A DNA stretch of 64,000 nucleotides from Nectonema munidae (GCA_030549495.1 JAUIRK010000097.1:963001-1027000); one strand, 5' to 3'; positions 25,001-36,645 are shown, numbered from the stretch's first letter. Notes: generated by a model from the sequence alone, not told the origin. Made by a program: numbers and translations.

Positions 25001-25631
25001 TTCAACTATATGTATCTTGTCGTCTTGCGATAATTTCACATCTTCATGGACACAAAACGGACCTTCCTTTCAAATGATTAATTTCGCAAAAAAAGCGTGT
25101 TCAGAATCTCTGAAATGTATTCAGCATAAAACTTTTCCCAAAGATTCTGTTGGTGGAGATTTTTGCAAAATTTTTCATGTTTTTTTTGATAGTTTTGATG
25201 TCTTGATTTACCTCGATAATGATGTTTTAAATAGACTTCACCAAAGTTTAAGTTTTCCTAAATGTTTAAAGCTGGCGAAAGAAAGAAATGATAAGAAGAA
25301 AATGATTCCCATTTTCGATGTTGACTTTGCTTGCGAATACATTAAAATTCTTCGAGATACTTTCAATGATGTTGCTCTCTTCTTTCATGACACGTATGGA
25401 GGCTCTATCGTCTTTGTTCTCTGGAAAGTTGACGCCTTTCAACCCAGAATCTTTGAAAAGACTCAACCTCCTCAATATCCCTTCAAGTTTTACTCTCAAG
25501 CAAACAATTACCATTCAGAAGAACTTTTCACTGTACCAGATGCCGAAGCGATTATCAGTGATTTCAAAGTACTGGGGATAGACATTGTGGAGAAAGTTAA
25601 CTCACAATTTAAGAATTGGAAGATTTCATAG
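22098..25631 (+). CDS. NOL6: Nucleolar protein 6 (NOL6/Nrap/Utp22 family)
   Basis: This 1177-aa protein is the NOL6/Nrap component of the small-subunit processome, which acts in the nucleolus in early 18S pre-rRNA processing (yeast Utp22). It is built from repeated nucleotidyltransferase-like/PAP-OAS domains without expected catalysis. Visible family blocks are FLKAW/TGF-like VFLFKAW and GFSGFHVIV (about 295-330), LWDSKAQLRRFPDG (about 561-574), GFVFRIEIF (about 792-800), SWTQNGPS (about 981-988), DVALFFHDTYGG (about 1090-1101), FVLWKVDAFQP (about 1104-1114) and PDAEAIISDF near the C-terminus. Length matches animal orthologues (about 1150). No introns. The open frame extends 15 codons further upstream, but without an ATG, so the ATG at 22098 followed by a Lys/Asn-rich tail is chosen. 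Confidence 0.95.
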   Translation: MKRNLQKNNEKSKNSKLFNDADFLKEQDLTNLNDDVLNFLKSKKLKNFRADDLKAFIKDVTNCIKSVPMKTASNHKDLASLLMSPGVKCLPLVKHIEHFHPKNGDSTFAYSFIPPKDVFLSGSFLYFNSHALDNSICTIDLIVVMPCDCFEKRDHLNYMLFLKRSLYLAILGEHFNALHQYSTSFEYADPILPYLCISQPKNPNLFKIRIIPSVDQVQLSLKFPETFGIKRFSFDKGNVRVGWYKKISSTVSNKFVESCSSDAYHTTPFYNCKVLSFLLSSKMHNYLSHHYEKFSTSCKQGIFLFKAWLSAKLLYNGDSFALSGFSGFHVIVIVVYLLKTEKISKEYSAIKIFVEILKFFVNFDWNKNEISLQEENISPNILLHDVFPCVVMSPFGFNLFFNILKNTLDSIQYEGGIFLNYLRKKTNSDSRHILFNKIEPLLKYECFVEIKEFEKSIVDIDISLKLDFYLNEDKIETKELIKKILPALKIFASQIDFCYESNCYQRNWLVSEELDLHQKSKIFAFILNHNYDQIEVIKETLQEKRTDNGVNISDITDDFKTLWDSKAQLRRFPDGLMCQAVVYNSATQNVRRLVVSKAFRHLFSRHASLSTDDVRICTGYTLEKTLSLSVVIIDSFKSFKRKKINDLNKPKVKREGVEVVKYGTGEEHNLKVIIAFDDLKKVLKASNLVLKIENIHGMAECLRRTDPFPPIKSFKYSKFNKDDRFLSFEYAEYCPSIPVICVLENSSKWPAELEAFNKVKLSFYIEMKKTLKSSGISSVLPSSCHALFVYFAGFVFRIEIFCVRELHLQKPNPARLSGRCLISSTQRYAKLQCEYIFYPNLVSRINGLHLKYPSFSNATRLIKRWLSVNLLLSPFAFCCQSIELIVAHLYLNPFPYQAPNTSSNALLRFFHFVCYFDWLNEPLVCDFEAFSEGLTSNNFSDLNDKADATCNNNSNKFVEIFAKHKSEFSTICILSSCDNFTSSWTQNGPSFQMINFAKKACSESLKCIQHKTFPKDSVGGDFCKIFHVFFDSFDVLIYLDNDVLNRLHQSLSFPKCLKLAKERNDKKKMIPIFDVDFACEYIKILRDTFNDVALFFHDTYGGSIVFVLWKVDAFQPRIFEKTQPPQYPFKFYSQANNYHSEELFTVPDAEAIISDFKVLGIDIVEKVNSQFKNWKIS

Positions 25632-25658
25632 TTAAAAATGTTTTTATATTTTTGATGT

Positions 25659-25664
25659 AATAAA
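25659..25664 (+). terminator. Polyadenylation signal of NOL6
   Basis: AATAAA lies 28 bp after the NOL6 stop and is followed by T-rich sequence. The very short 3' UTR is consistent with compact gene packing here. Confidence 0.6.
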
Positions 25665-26118
25665 TTTTGTCTTTTCTCCTTCCATTCACATACTCCTTTA
25701 CTCATGAATTCTAAAAGAATAAAACAAATGGAGATATATAAGTCACGCTTCTTTTGAAATACATTTGAATAATAGGAATATCTATCTATTTTTTAAATCG
25801 ATTTCAATCAAAGAGAATCATTGAATTTTATCAGGGGTTTATTTCAAGGGTTTTAAGAGCGTGGCTTAAGAAGTATTTTGTATACAGTTTGTTCACAATT
25901 TTTTCATTCACTGCATAAAAGTGTTATAATCCAGCGATGTCGAAAGAGTACCAACTTTTTTTACTTTAATTCTAAAGGTGGACATCGACCGTTAAATAAA
26001 AAATTAACTTTCAGTTTCGTTAATTTTGTTGGATAATAATTGAAGTTAAAATAGTAAAAATTAAAAATAGAAGACTTTGAATTTGAGGCTTTTATTCTAA
26101 ATTAAAAAATTTCCAATA
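25665..26118. other. Spacer, nothing recognised
   Basis: AT-rich sequence between the NOL6 polyadenylation signal and the left end of the piggyBac element; no coding signal seen. Confidence 0.4.
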
Positions 26119-26122
26119 CTAA

Positions 26123-29042
26123 CTCTTTCATGCCGATAGGTCAGTAATGCATAGTTCCTTCAAGTGCCGAAAAGTCCATTTAATTTGATTATCTGATATG
26201 CCGAAGCAAAAATATTTCGTTTTATTTAATGAAAGTGATATATCAAAGTTTACACACTACTAATAAACGAAATTTGGGTACAATAAAAAAAAAATGTTTT
26301 TTCGTTTTTAAAAAAATGCCGTACCATATATGGGACGTTCGTACACCCCAAAAAATTTTGTAAAAGCAAAACACGATTTTATTAAAACATTTTTTTAAAT
26401 TTTAGTATGGTAAGCGATAAAGCATTTTACATGAACTCCAACATTGCATTTGATGCATTTTGTGGGAGTTTTAGAATGACAATGTCGACATTTCAATCTT
26501 TTATTGTCTTCAATCGGAGTGACCAAGTGTCCAGTCTTGTCGAATCTTGTGATGTCTGCAGGATTGGGACTTGCGAGAGCCTTGGATGATTGGGGATAAA
26601 CTCCATAGGTTTTTAATAAACTTTGGGCCACCATTCTGCGGTAAAAAAGTTGATCTTTTTTTTCAGGGTTCGGGGTCAACCTGTACACAAGCCAAGCTTG
26701 TATGATCAATGTATCAAAAAGATGCATTACAATAGGCATATACCATTTTTTTCCTCTTAAACAACTTTTATAAATCATGAGATTTTGGTCCATTCTGTCT
26801 ACATGCCCCATCTCTCGATTATAAACATTTAAAAGCTTTGGCTGATTTATTTTTATCCTACTTTTTAATGTACGCGAGTATCGTGAAATTTTATTTAGTG
26901 GCTCTACCCCATACTTGTTAGATCCACAAATCACAACCCGATTATCAAACCACTCACAAACGTTAAAAGAACAGGAATTGTATGCCGTAAAACTCCCTCT
27001 GGGATCTTTTTTAAAATCTTTTTCACTTTTTTTTAGGAAAATTGAGCAGCCTGTTCTTTTTTATGGTAGCCGTCATGGTCTTAATCATTTGAAACAAGTT
27101 CAAGGTTGAAAAATAATTATCCATGACATAATGGTATGAGTTGATGATCTTGTTGTTGTTTTTCTCAACAAAGTTGAGTACTACAGATTCCCCTAAAGTT
27201 AACCCTGTACTTTTTTTTCCGATTTACCTTGATAAAGATCAAAGTTCACTAAATACTTAGTTTGAATGCAATCTGACCATTGCTTATACCCAAACCTTTG
27301 AGGCTTTCCTTTGATGAACTGTTTCAGATGTTGACGACCATAATACAGTATCATCGTTTCATCTATAGCATGAAACTCTGCTACAGGAGCATTTGAAGAA
27401 AAAATTTGGTTTAGTTTGTCAACAAGAGGCCGTATTTTGGTGAACTTATCACTTGAGTCAAGTTGATTGTTGTCTGAAAAATGTAAGTACTTTTTTATTT
27501 CATCAAACCTATCTCTCCTCATTGCCGACGATACAATTTTCACATCACAATCCTCACTCTTGTTCCAATACATGCGATATTTAGGTAATTTATGGTAGCC
27601 CATTAGAGTGAAAATACCAAAAAAAAACTTTAAATTCATCATTACTCAAGTTCAAATTAAAGTTGTTTTGCGAAGCATAATTGTTTGTAAATGAAACAAT
27701 CATGTTAATGAGAGTTTCAGTCAAAAATAGATTAAAAACATCCATCAAATTCAAGTTAGCGTTATCATAGTAACTTGGGTGAAGAGCTTCTTTGAATTCA
27801 TTTCCATGAAAATTAACACAACCACTGTTCCGATGAAAAGACTTTTTTCTTTTAACTGGTTCGATTTGATTACTAGTTTGTCTATCATCATCATTAATAT
27901 CATCATCATCGTGAATCACACATCTTGAAACCAAAGTTCCTTCAGCCAGCAATTGATTTCCAGTCAAATTGTCTATATCGCCGATGTCTTCGTCTCCTGA
28001 ATCTTCATCTGTAACCACATCGGTACAATTTATGGGCGGTTGAATGAAAATTTGGGAGTCAGTTATCTTTTCTGTATCAATAAACTCCAACAAATTATTT
28101 AAAGTATCATCCTTAAAAATGTGAGAATGCACAATATATTTTGAAATAAAAGTTTGCTTTCACAAAACAATTATTCAATGATAAAAAAAAAAGTAAAATT
28201 AAACATCTCATACTTCATACTAAGATTTATTTATCAAAAATATGCAGAATGTAGTAAATAAGTTTTCCTCTAACATTCTTCTCAGGGTCTCTTTGATATA
28301 TAAAGCTCAGAATAAAAGTCAAAAGACTATAGAACGCAATAGCGTCCACATTAGAAACTCTTGGTAATTCAATATCCACATCCCATTTCGAGAATGTGAA
28401 ATAAATAAGACCCGAATTCTCCAACATTAAAACTCAATTTTTTATTCAAAATAATAAAAAATTCAAAGTATCAATGTAACATTTAAAGCTCAGCTAAAAA
28501 GTCCAACGGGCCCGGCCTTTTTGTTTTCACAAATACTCTTTTGTTTATGATAATTTTTATATTTTGTACATTTAGCTTATCTATAACCTTTAAATTAATG
28601 ATTTCTTGTGCATATATGTAACTATAAATATTTTTTATATTGTCCGAAATATTAAAGTTCAGCAATTTACTACAAAAAAGCGTGCGTCTTTTCACCCAAA
28701 AACACATTCAAAAAACAACAACTTTTGTTAATGAACAAAAACTTACTATTGTTTAATTGTAAAAAAAATTTTTTTTACTACATTTCATACAAATAATATG
28801 TTTTTGTGAGTGCTCACTGCTTATTGGATCTATTAGACCCATGTTTACCTGCAACGTAATGCTAAAAGTTTTTAGGTCGTTGCCGAAAAAAAAATAACTT
28901 TGACAAAAATATTTTTTGAATGATTTAAATACAAGTAGAATGAGGAGGCATTTTAAAAGTTTCAAAACTATATATATCATTTATGACAAAAAATCTTCAT
29001 TTTTAAAGTTTCTCGGGTCTGATAGATCTTGCCTGATGAGGG
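26123..29042 (-). mobile_element. piggyBac transposon, nearly complete
   Basis: The transposase is read leftward from about 28132 to 26395. Seen are an acidic N-terminal part (DEDSGDEDIGD), the catalytic core with the first Asp in HAIDETMILYYGR (about 27345), DNYFSTLNLF (about 27105), GHVDRMDQNLMIYKS (about 26760-26820) and a C-terminal Cys-rich zinc finger (CRHCHSKTPTKCIKC, about 26430-26500). The right end is TTAA at 29043-29046 preceded, on the opposite strand, by CCCTCATCAGGCAAGATC. The left end is probably near 26119-26140 (CTAACTCTTTCATGCCGATAGG... type), a weaker match. The frame changes about three times, near 27600, 27215 and 27020, each time at A or T runs. No ATG was found at the start of the first open block. 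Confidence 0.85.
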
Positions 29043-29046
29043 TTAA

Positions 29047-29875
29047 AATGAATAATTTACTACAAGTTAAACCAGACTCTTCCTAATATATTTATAAAAA
29101 TATGTCAGGTATTAATATTTAAGTCTTTGAATAGACGCTGTTATTCATAAGAAGGAGAAGGAAAAAGTTTATTTTTCATACTTTTTTAAATAATAGTTTA
29201 ATAATTGGAAAATGCAATTATTCTGACCTATTAACTAAGTTGATAACTTTTTTATTAACTGGTTGGTACAATGAGAATCAGATTTTTAGTCCAAAGCAGA
29301 AGAATCATATCCAAATTTATTATAAAAAGCAGATGAACTGAATTTTTCTGTCTATAACTTCATTTAGATTTTAAAAATGTTTATGTATTTCGTTATAAGA
29401 AAAATAATATCAATTTTTGAAAATAAAATCTGAAAATTTTCCAAATTTGTTCCAAAATTCATCAATATTTTGTAAAAAAATATTCTCAAAAACAGAGGTT
29501 GTATAAAAAAAAATTTTATTTAAAATTTTGCATTAAATTTGGATAAAAAAACATAAATTAACAAAATTGATTTTGAGCAAAAAAAATCAGTCCTAACGGG
29601 TCATATCTGGTACCCAATATTCAAAGTTATTTGAAAAAAGCATGTTTCATGAAAAAAAAGTATTAGCTTGCTAACGATGTTATTGAAAGTACGTCGAATA
29701 TATTACACATAAGTTTTACGTCATATATAAACTAAATAATGAGAAAACTTACCATAATTAAAAGAAACACACACGTAAAAAGAAAATGACAGCAAGAACG
29801 ATCTGGTAAGTTGTGATGTGACGTCAAAATCTTGAATTGCAGCCAGAATATTGATAACGAAATGATTATTTCCTT
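29047..29875. other. Spacer, nothing recognised
   Basis: Low-complexity AT-rich sequence; no open frame or repeat assignment. Confidence 0.4.
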
Positions 29876-30110
29876 TTAAAAAAGAAGTTTTCCAAAGTTG
29901 GCATTAGAGAGTGATACCCTTTTAGCCCTGATAGTACATATGAGACAGTGGTTTGAAAGGTATGAGCGTATAAATTTGATGATGTAAGGAGGAAATAATC
30001 TGCAAAAGAGGTTTGTGATGATGGCAGGATGCCAGGCTGAGTTGAAAGCGTTGTCTATGTCTAGGAAAATTGTAGAAAAATTTTCTAAGTAGAAACTGGC
30101 TGTTAAAATG
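29876..30110 (-). mobile_element. Fragment of the same I-like LINE family as 14291-19074
   Basis: Reading leftward, the segment encodes FLDIDNAFNSAWHPAIITNL and RLFPPYIIKFIRSYLS, nearly identical to the RT segment of the large LINE near 16945-17050. It lacks the rest of the element. The first RT Asp is intact here (LDIDNAF), while the large copy has LYIDNAF. This shows a second, independently inserted copy of the family on the opposite strand. Confidence 0.8.
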
Positions 30111-31201
30111 GCCATAACTTTTTTATTTTTCATTTCTCGAAAAAAATAATTACATTTTCGGAAAGAGCATAAAAACTGCATTAGAACAGTGTATTTAGGT
30201 TTCATAGTTTTTGCGGCAGTGAAACCGAAAAGAACCCGAAAATCTTCATATTTTCTTCTTATCAGTGTTTTGCCAAGACAACTGGAGTCCAACCTTAATA
30301 CATATACCTTTACATTGAATCATTTTATATTGGAGTTATAAACATATAATAGGGAGGAATTTCCGACACAAATTCATTATAACCCCCTCCTTGCAATAAT
30401 TTTAAGAATCTGCGCTCCTGATATAATAATATATAAAAATGGTTCTTGATATTTACACATAAATAAAAATATCGATAGTTTTATCTCTTCTGATATCCTC
30501 AGTTAGTAGGTTTGTGTTCTCTAATTTTTCCTTCCTCCTAGGAAATGTTAAATTTTCCCTCTCGATTGAAAGCCACTGGCCTAACCTACTCTTGAATCTA
30601 AGAAATTTAGCTGCCTACTCTTTTTTGAATGGGCCTCCTATAAGAATGGAACAAATTTTCATTTTCGATTTAAAAATATTTTAAAAAAAGATTCCGACTC
30701 AAAATAAGACAAACCTGGTTAACACATTCCATAAATATGTAAACTAACGGAATTTACATACTTTGATTTATTTTTTTCTTTTCGATTATAAATTTGTTTA
30801 TGGTGTCAAAGATTAAGTTAGTCCAAGGCAGGGTTTCACATGCGGAACTCTTTTTGAATCAGAAATATTTTATAGAACCCCAGATTTTGATTCTTCTATA
30901 TGCTCTCGTATTATTATTAATTTTTTATTTTCTCATTGTTTTTGAGTTTAATATTTTATGGACTTATGAACATCTATAGTTGCAAAGAATAAACGTTTAT
31001 TAGCAAGTAATAGGGTTATAATCAATTTTAAATTTCTTAGCCTGAGGTTCTAATTAATGAACTTTTATCTAAAACTTATGAAAATAACCTTTTTTTTTGT
31101 TAGATTTAAAAAAAATCCCGCGCCCAAGACATTTTTATATTTTGCAATAAAATAGTGAAAATTCAAACATTTTTTATTATAAATCACAATTTTCTATATA
31201 A
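30111..31201. other. Spacer, nothing recognised
   Basis: AT-rich with short open frames (for example 30794-30979) that resemble no family I know. Confidence 0.4.
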
Positions 31202-33980
31202 TAGGGTGTTTCACAATTATAGGGGGAAAATTTTAATTCAACTGAAAATTGTAAGCAACCTTTTATTTTGTTCTTTTTTAATAAAAAAATCAAATATATA
31301 AAATTTGAAGAGCATCGGCCAATGGTATAATGTCGCGCAATTCATTTCAACTTTTTCATAAGGAAGGATTTGGTCCGACTTGGTAATTCTTTCCGGTGGG
31401 CTTCGACTACACGAAAAAGGAACTGAAGTTGGTCTTCTGCCTTGGTCCTTCCACTCTTTGTGAATTCCTCAACCAGAGACACTCCACGCTCCGCTGTATC
31501 GTTGGTCACAACCAGTCCCTCTACTCGTTGGAGTCCAGTTTGATAAGAAGGGTTATTCTTCCATTTTCCCGGATCCTCGTCAAAAAACTTGTGTTGATAT
31601 TCATGAGTTCAAAGAATTTTTTGGTATTTTTAGTTACAAAGGAAGTCACTATCTTGTCTTTTATTCCATCAGGAAGAGCCCTAGGACGGGGAGAATTCTC
31701 TTCGAATCCGTCAGTTGCCTTCATGTTTGCGACAAACAATTTCTTCTCCTCAAGAGACAGTTCTTTATCAAAGAGTGCCATTCCCAGACATATACCACAG
31801 ACGGCGTGCCAGCGTCTTCGTCCCAGCCTTCCTGACGATCTCGTTGTCTTCTTCTTCCAGAGCGTTGAAAAGGGCGATATCATGACAGGGAGCACTGACA
31901 GCTGAACGTGCCAAGAACCAGGCACGAACGTAATGCTTGGCAATAAAATTGCAGAAATCACTTAAATTCTCCATAATACCTGATTGTGCTACACGGGTAG
32001 AAGAGTGTCTTTTAAGTAGATGCTGAGAGAACTGGTGAAAGAAGATCCACATCTTCAAGCTATATATGGCCCGAGTCATCCATCGTGCTCGATTTAAAGC
32101 CCCGGGTTTTCGAAAAGTGATGCTTTCGCGGCCATGTGGCACCCCTCCAAAAAAGATAATGACCAACTCAAGAAGCTCTATGTAGTCGTTGCGTGGATGG
32201 TTAAAGTCCAGCTGACTTTGGCAAAAATTGAGGACATCAGTAGCCCACAATATAACTCAAATTGCATCTTCGGCTGTTTGATAGTTTGTTTTATCCACAG
32301 AAGACCAAAACTCTTTGAATTATTGAAAAATTGTGGTATCAGGGCTACGTGACACCTCCGGAACCAATGAAGAAAAGACCGCTTTTAGTAGAAGCTCCAA
32401 AACATGATGTCTACAAGCTAGAGTCAAGAGATCACGTCTAAGGATCTCCTGCAGACGCAGACAGACACCGTCTTTGCGATCGGTGTTAGTGGTAGTCGTG
32501 TCGAAGCAAAGCAATCCTCTCTTGAAGGTTCCATTCCTTAATTGTGGTGGCTGTCGGCTCATCTTTACCATCCGAGAATGGAGCAGCAAGCAGCTTGAGA
32601 ACTCTTTCTCCAGTAACAAGAATATGAATGAGATCCACTACTTCTCCATTAGTAAGTGCAGGCATCAACTTTCTATCCCAGTGCATAGTCAGGGGAACAG
32701 TTGGAGAGAAAGACTTCTTTATTTCAGCGGCTCTTTCTTCACGATGTTTACTGCGATGTCTGTGGATTGTGCTAGCACTTAGACTGAGTTCTTTCACGTT
32801 TGACCCCAGAACAGAGGTGAATGGAAGAAGTAGCGTCATTTCTCCTCGACTGCTTACCTGTCTTCGATCAAGAGCTGCAGCGACTTCTGGATTAATTACG
32901 GCGGCTTTCCTACTTTTGTAAGATTTTTTGTCTGGAGATTTATATGGACTTTCAACTCTGGGACTCGATGAAGAAGACGACGACGATTCATACTTAGTTT
33001 TTGAAAATCTTTCCGCGTATGCCTCTTTTTCTCTTTGCAATCTCTTCGTCTCTGTCATAATTCGTTTCCTTTTCCTTTCCTCTTTACTAGCCCAATTTTG
33101 GTCCAATCTTTCCTTCTTGTCGATGCTTCCTTTGAGCCTCGAGAAAATCCTGATCTTTGATTATTATCATCATCTGCATTGCATCCTGATGAGCTGTGAC
33201 AAACAATTGTTTTAGCTTGACCTGAAAAGACTTTTGGTTCTCCAGCGCTTTCCCAGATTCTCGGGATTTGGATTTGTTGAGGGCCGCGTACTCATCGTGT
33301 AGCTTCTTCACTTTTTTGAGGATGTGACAATAATCTTTTGGAATATTGGCCTTTTCCCTAGTCAAATCTCTGGGATTCCTCTTGACATGCCATTCCAAAA
33401 CCGTCAAAACTTCTCCAGTGAGGGGAAGCAAGTTTTGTGGTAATTCGTTTGTTGCTAATCCGTCAACCAACCAGAGAGTAAGTATTCTTTGACCGCAACT
33501 CAGACATTTGAATAGAGGCAATGGATCAACAAGGAATGCAAACAACAAACACTTATAAGTATCTGATTTATTATAATTTATCTAAAAGAAGGGTCTATTT
33601 TCTTTGAACTGCTATGACAGGAAACGTTGAATCTCGATTAATAATGGCAAACTATGTATTTAATAATTCGTTGTAGTAGTGGTATACTTCTATAGGTAAT
33701 AATAAATTTTTGATATTTTAATGAATAATGATAAATACGATCCCTTAAAATGTTTTGTCACTTCACAAAGATGAACAACTCACTGCTGTACAAGATAGGA
33801 GTAAACGACATGTTATGCCCCATAACTTCTGTGTAGGTACTGACTTCTGTAGCTCTGCGCGACATCAAGATGTGGACTTTACAGTATAAAATTTTGCCAA
33901 ACTAGTTTTTTGATGAAAAGGTTTGTAACGAGAGGCTGCTCATAAAAATCCAATAAGTTTCATTTTTTTGAAACACCCTA
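31202..33980 (-). mobile_element. Transposon A with hAT-like transposase of an uncharacterised family
   Basis: The element is bounded by perfect 12-bp inverted repeats TAGGGTGTTTCA (31202-31213 and 33969-33980). Reading leftward from 33548, blocks of one transposase-like protein appear: basic/coiled N-terminus; VINPEVAAALDRRQVSSRG (about 32850-32910); HWDRKLMPALTNGE (about 32640-32686); CFDTTTTNTDRKDGV (about 32470-32510); LACRHHVLELLLKAVF (about 32375-32425); GALNRARWMTRAIYSLK (about 32050-32105); MALFDKELSLEEK (about 31745-31785). The D(x)TxxNT, CxHH and RW order matches the second catalytic Asp, C/H motif and RW block of hAT transposases. Flanks suggest a TA or AAT duplication, not the 8 bp of hATs. 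About five frame changes or stops occur. Confidence 0.7.
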
Positions 33981-34099
33981 ATGTATATGAAATAATATTT
34001 ATATATAATATATAATGATTTTAAATTAGTGTTTTAGATTTAATAAATTTAAATCTTAAACATTATTTTAATCTTTTTTTTTTGTTAATAAATTTAATG

Positions 34100-35850
34100 T
34101 TAAAGTATTTATCTGTTTTGCAAATAGAAAAATGTTCCTCCATTATCTTTACAGCACGCTCAGCTATCATGTTAGACCTAGGCACATCAAGCACTGGTGT
34201 TTCTCTTTTCCAGTGAGTAGACAAGCATTTCAAAGCTTAAGAACAGTTAACTTTGGATATTGCTAACAAAAGGTCCTCATAATCAACTTCGAAATAGTGT
34301 TGCTTAGAAAACCAGACCTGTGACCATGTAGTTGAAATATCACAAATTACCGTCAATTGTTCCCGCCAGCTTGGAAGAAGGAAAAATGCAATAAGTGCAA
34401 AGATACCTTGTGAATTCCACCTAGCATTATGAAGGGGTGGTAGTTTATACCACTTAATGAGAGACCATTATTTATTTGCCTTGTAAAACTTGTATGCTTC
34501 AGAAAGCTCAAAGAGAAATTTAAAATCATCTCTCCAACTAACGTTTTTATACTTTGGAATCACTTCTGTGTCAAAATATTTATTTTGCAAATCAATATAA
34601 TGCTTTAAAATCTCATTGATAAAGTTAAAGTTTATGTCATGTGACTGACTGTATAGGAAAAAAAAGTTTAACATATGTCGCAAAACAAGATCAAGAATTT
34701 GATGCTGGCAGCCAATATATTGAGGTTCGTTGAATCCTTTGTCTCTAAATGTTTTTGAAGCCTGTAGACAACACCATTTTACAACCAGTATTGACGGCAG
34801 TTGTGTTGGAGATAATCATTTGAATACTGTTCCATGCATTGTACTCATCAATGAGGTTATGTGGGGGTTTATAAATATCTTCAGAGCTTCCACTTAAACA
34901 AATCAAAATACCAAGTCGTAATTCTCTTTTGCTATTAGTCAGGCAAACAACTTGGTACTCTTTTTTCAATTTTTTTTACCATCGAAGTGCAAACAAAATT
35001 TCTCTGCAGAAATCAGTTCTATGAGGCTGTTTCTAATTTTTTTCCCATTGTTATTGTTCTACGCCAGACTCCGGATTGAGATGGTGTTGGTACACTACAT
35101 CCATCTTTAGCTAGACTTTTAAGTACATTTGAAGATTTTCTGGTCGAAAGAGAGTGTTGAGACACTAGTTTGGCAGCAGACGCTGTTGAGTGGCGTGTAA
35201 AAGAGTTTTCTGAAAGAATGTTAAAATTGTACTCACTATTGCTGCTTTCTTCCTCACTACCACCACTGGATTCCGAAGTAACTGCATGAATTGTTGTAGA
35301 TATTGATGTACGTTTAACTCTGTTTGATGGATGAATTGTAGACATTGGAGACACTTTGAGAGATGTATATCCCACATTGCCTTTTGATTCAATTTGTTTT
35401 TTGTACAGTTCTTTATCCTGACTACAAAGCCAATCCGCATTTGTTTTTGTAATATCGAACAGAGAAGAAAGATTGTCTTCAAATTCTACTATTGGTCGCT
35501 TTCTATATTTTTCAAAAGAAGTAATAAGTTTGTTTACTTTTGCAGAGACTTGTTGTTTATTAAAAACAGGAAAATTCAACTTCTCCCAAAGCTTCAACAG
35601 TTCTAAGGTATTTTTTCAGTCGGTCATGGCGTCCTTTCATTTCCTCATAAAGTCCCAAAAAATCTTCCGACTATATCCCTGTTGGAAGACATTCTACATA
35701 ATGTTTCACTTATGTCTTGTTTTAGCTCTGATATACAAGGACGACGCTTTGTACTTGATTTCAAATTTTTGCCCACTTTTCTCCAGTCATTTCCACTGTA
35801 AATTTTGACATTTTTCAATCCAGAAAAATGTTCACAAATTATCTTCACAG
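34100..35850 (-). mobile_element. Transposase remnant B, divergent relative of element A
   Basis: Reading leftward from about 35850, the parts are LWEKLNFPVFNKQQV and a long N-terminal block with FDITKTNADWLC (about 35400-35590), a Ser-rich segment, CLTNSKRELRLGILICLSGS (about 34860-34950), TTAVNTG (about 34770), YIGCQHQILDLVLRH (about 34680-34720), SWRDDFKFLFELSEAYKFYK (about 34475-34535), LHNARWNSQGIFALIAFF (about 34380-34440). The NTTxxNTG, CQHxxLDL and ARW blocks occur in the same order and with similar spacing as in element A, so the two are relatives although overall similarity is low. The Asp of the DTT motif reads Asn here. Frames are broken several times; no terminal repeats found. 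It lies directly next to A, same strand. Confidence 0.6.
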
Positions 35851-35859
35851 CTTGAATAA

Positions 35860-36430
35860 AAAAGTCTAAAAATAAATTTTATTATAATGCAATAAAAATT
35901 TACACAGATGTTGTTCACAGATTGATTGCCTTAAGAAATTAAAAACAAAAATTTGGAAAAATTGTTCTGAACTGCAAAACCAGATATGAACATTGAATAC
36001 ATCACATCATATACATTATATTTAAAGTTTCATTTCTTTTCCTTACTCTCTACGTCAATTTTATTATATATTTCTTGTATTGTATAGACACATCTATTTG
36101 CAAACGTAATGTGATGCGATGTGCGGGAGGTTTTTTCATCAAATAATGAAATAATCTTTAAAAAAAATATTTTATGGGCAAAAGTTCATCAAATGCAACA
36201 TCAGGATAACAAAAATTTTCACTCATAACCCTAATTTAATATAGTAATCTACATTAGTTGCAACTTCTTTTTTGGAAATTATTTACCAACTTTGAGAATT
36301 TATTTTTACTAAGCATTGTATACTCTGAACTTTTTCACAGAACACCAAACACTTGCTCAACTCAATGTTAATCCGAACTCACTTTTGGAACATCTGGCAT
36401 AAGCTAAAGGTTATCTGTCTCAAAAACCAA
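35860..36430. other. Spacer, nothing recognised
   Basis: AT-rich sequence without features I can support. Confidence 0.4.
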
Positions 36431-36645
36431 AAGTTAAAAGCAAAGATTAAAATGGTATTGCCATGTAAATAGGGGATCAAAAGGAGAGTTTATTAAACAA
36501 AAGTTTATGAAGAAAATATTATAAGTAAAGCTAAGGTAAGACTAAAAATAACATGGAAAGAATCAACTGAAATAGATATGACGAAGAAAAATGTTAAATT
36601 AGGCGAAGAACAAGATGGAGAAAATTGGGAACGAGAAATTGAGTA
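36431..36645 (+). mobile_element. LINE ORF2 C-terminal remnant
   Basis: The plus strand encodes RLKWYCHVNRGSKGEF (about 36445-36490), then after a frame change KAKVRLKITWKESTEIDM and GENWEREIE with a stop near 36645. This pattern (RLRWxGHVxR ... GRPxxxW ... DRxxWR) is the well-known tail of RTE-like and related LINE ORF2 proteins, here with Cys in place of the Gly of GHV. It matches the type of tail at 6147-6279, though not necessarily the same subfamily. Nothing else of the LINE is visible, so it is 5'-truncated. Confidence 0.6.

Noticed and set aside
31396-33215. Several plus-strand open frames across element A
   Set aside because: They are antisense to the transposase blocks, which carry the recognisable motifs.
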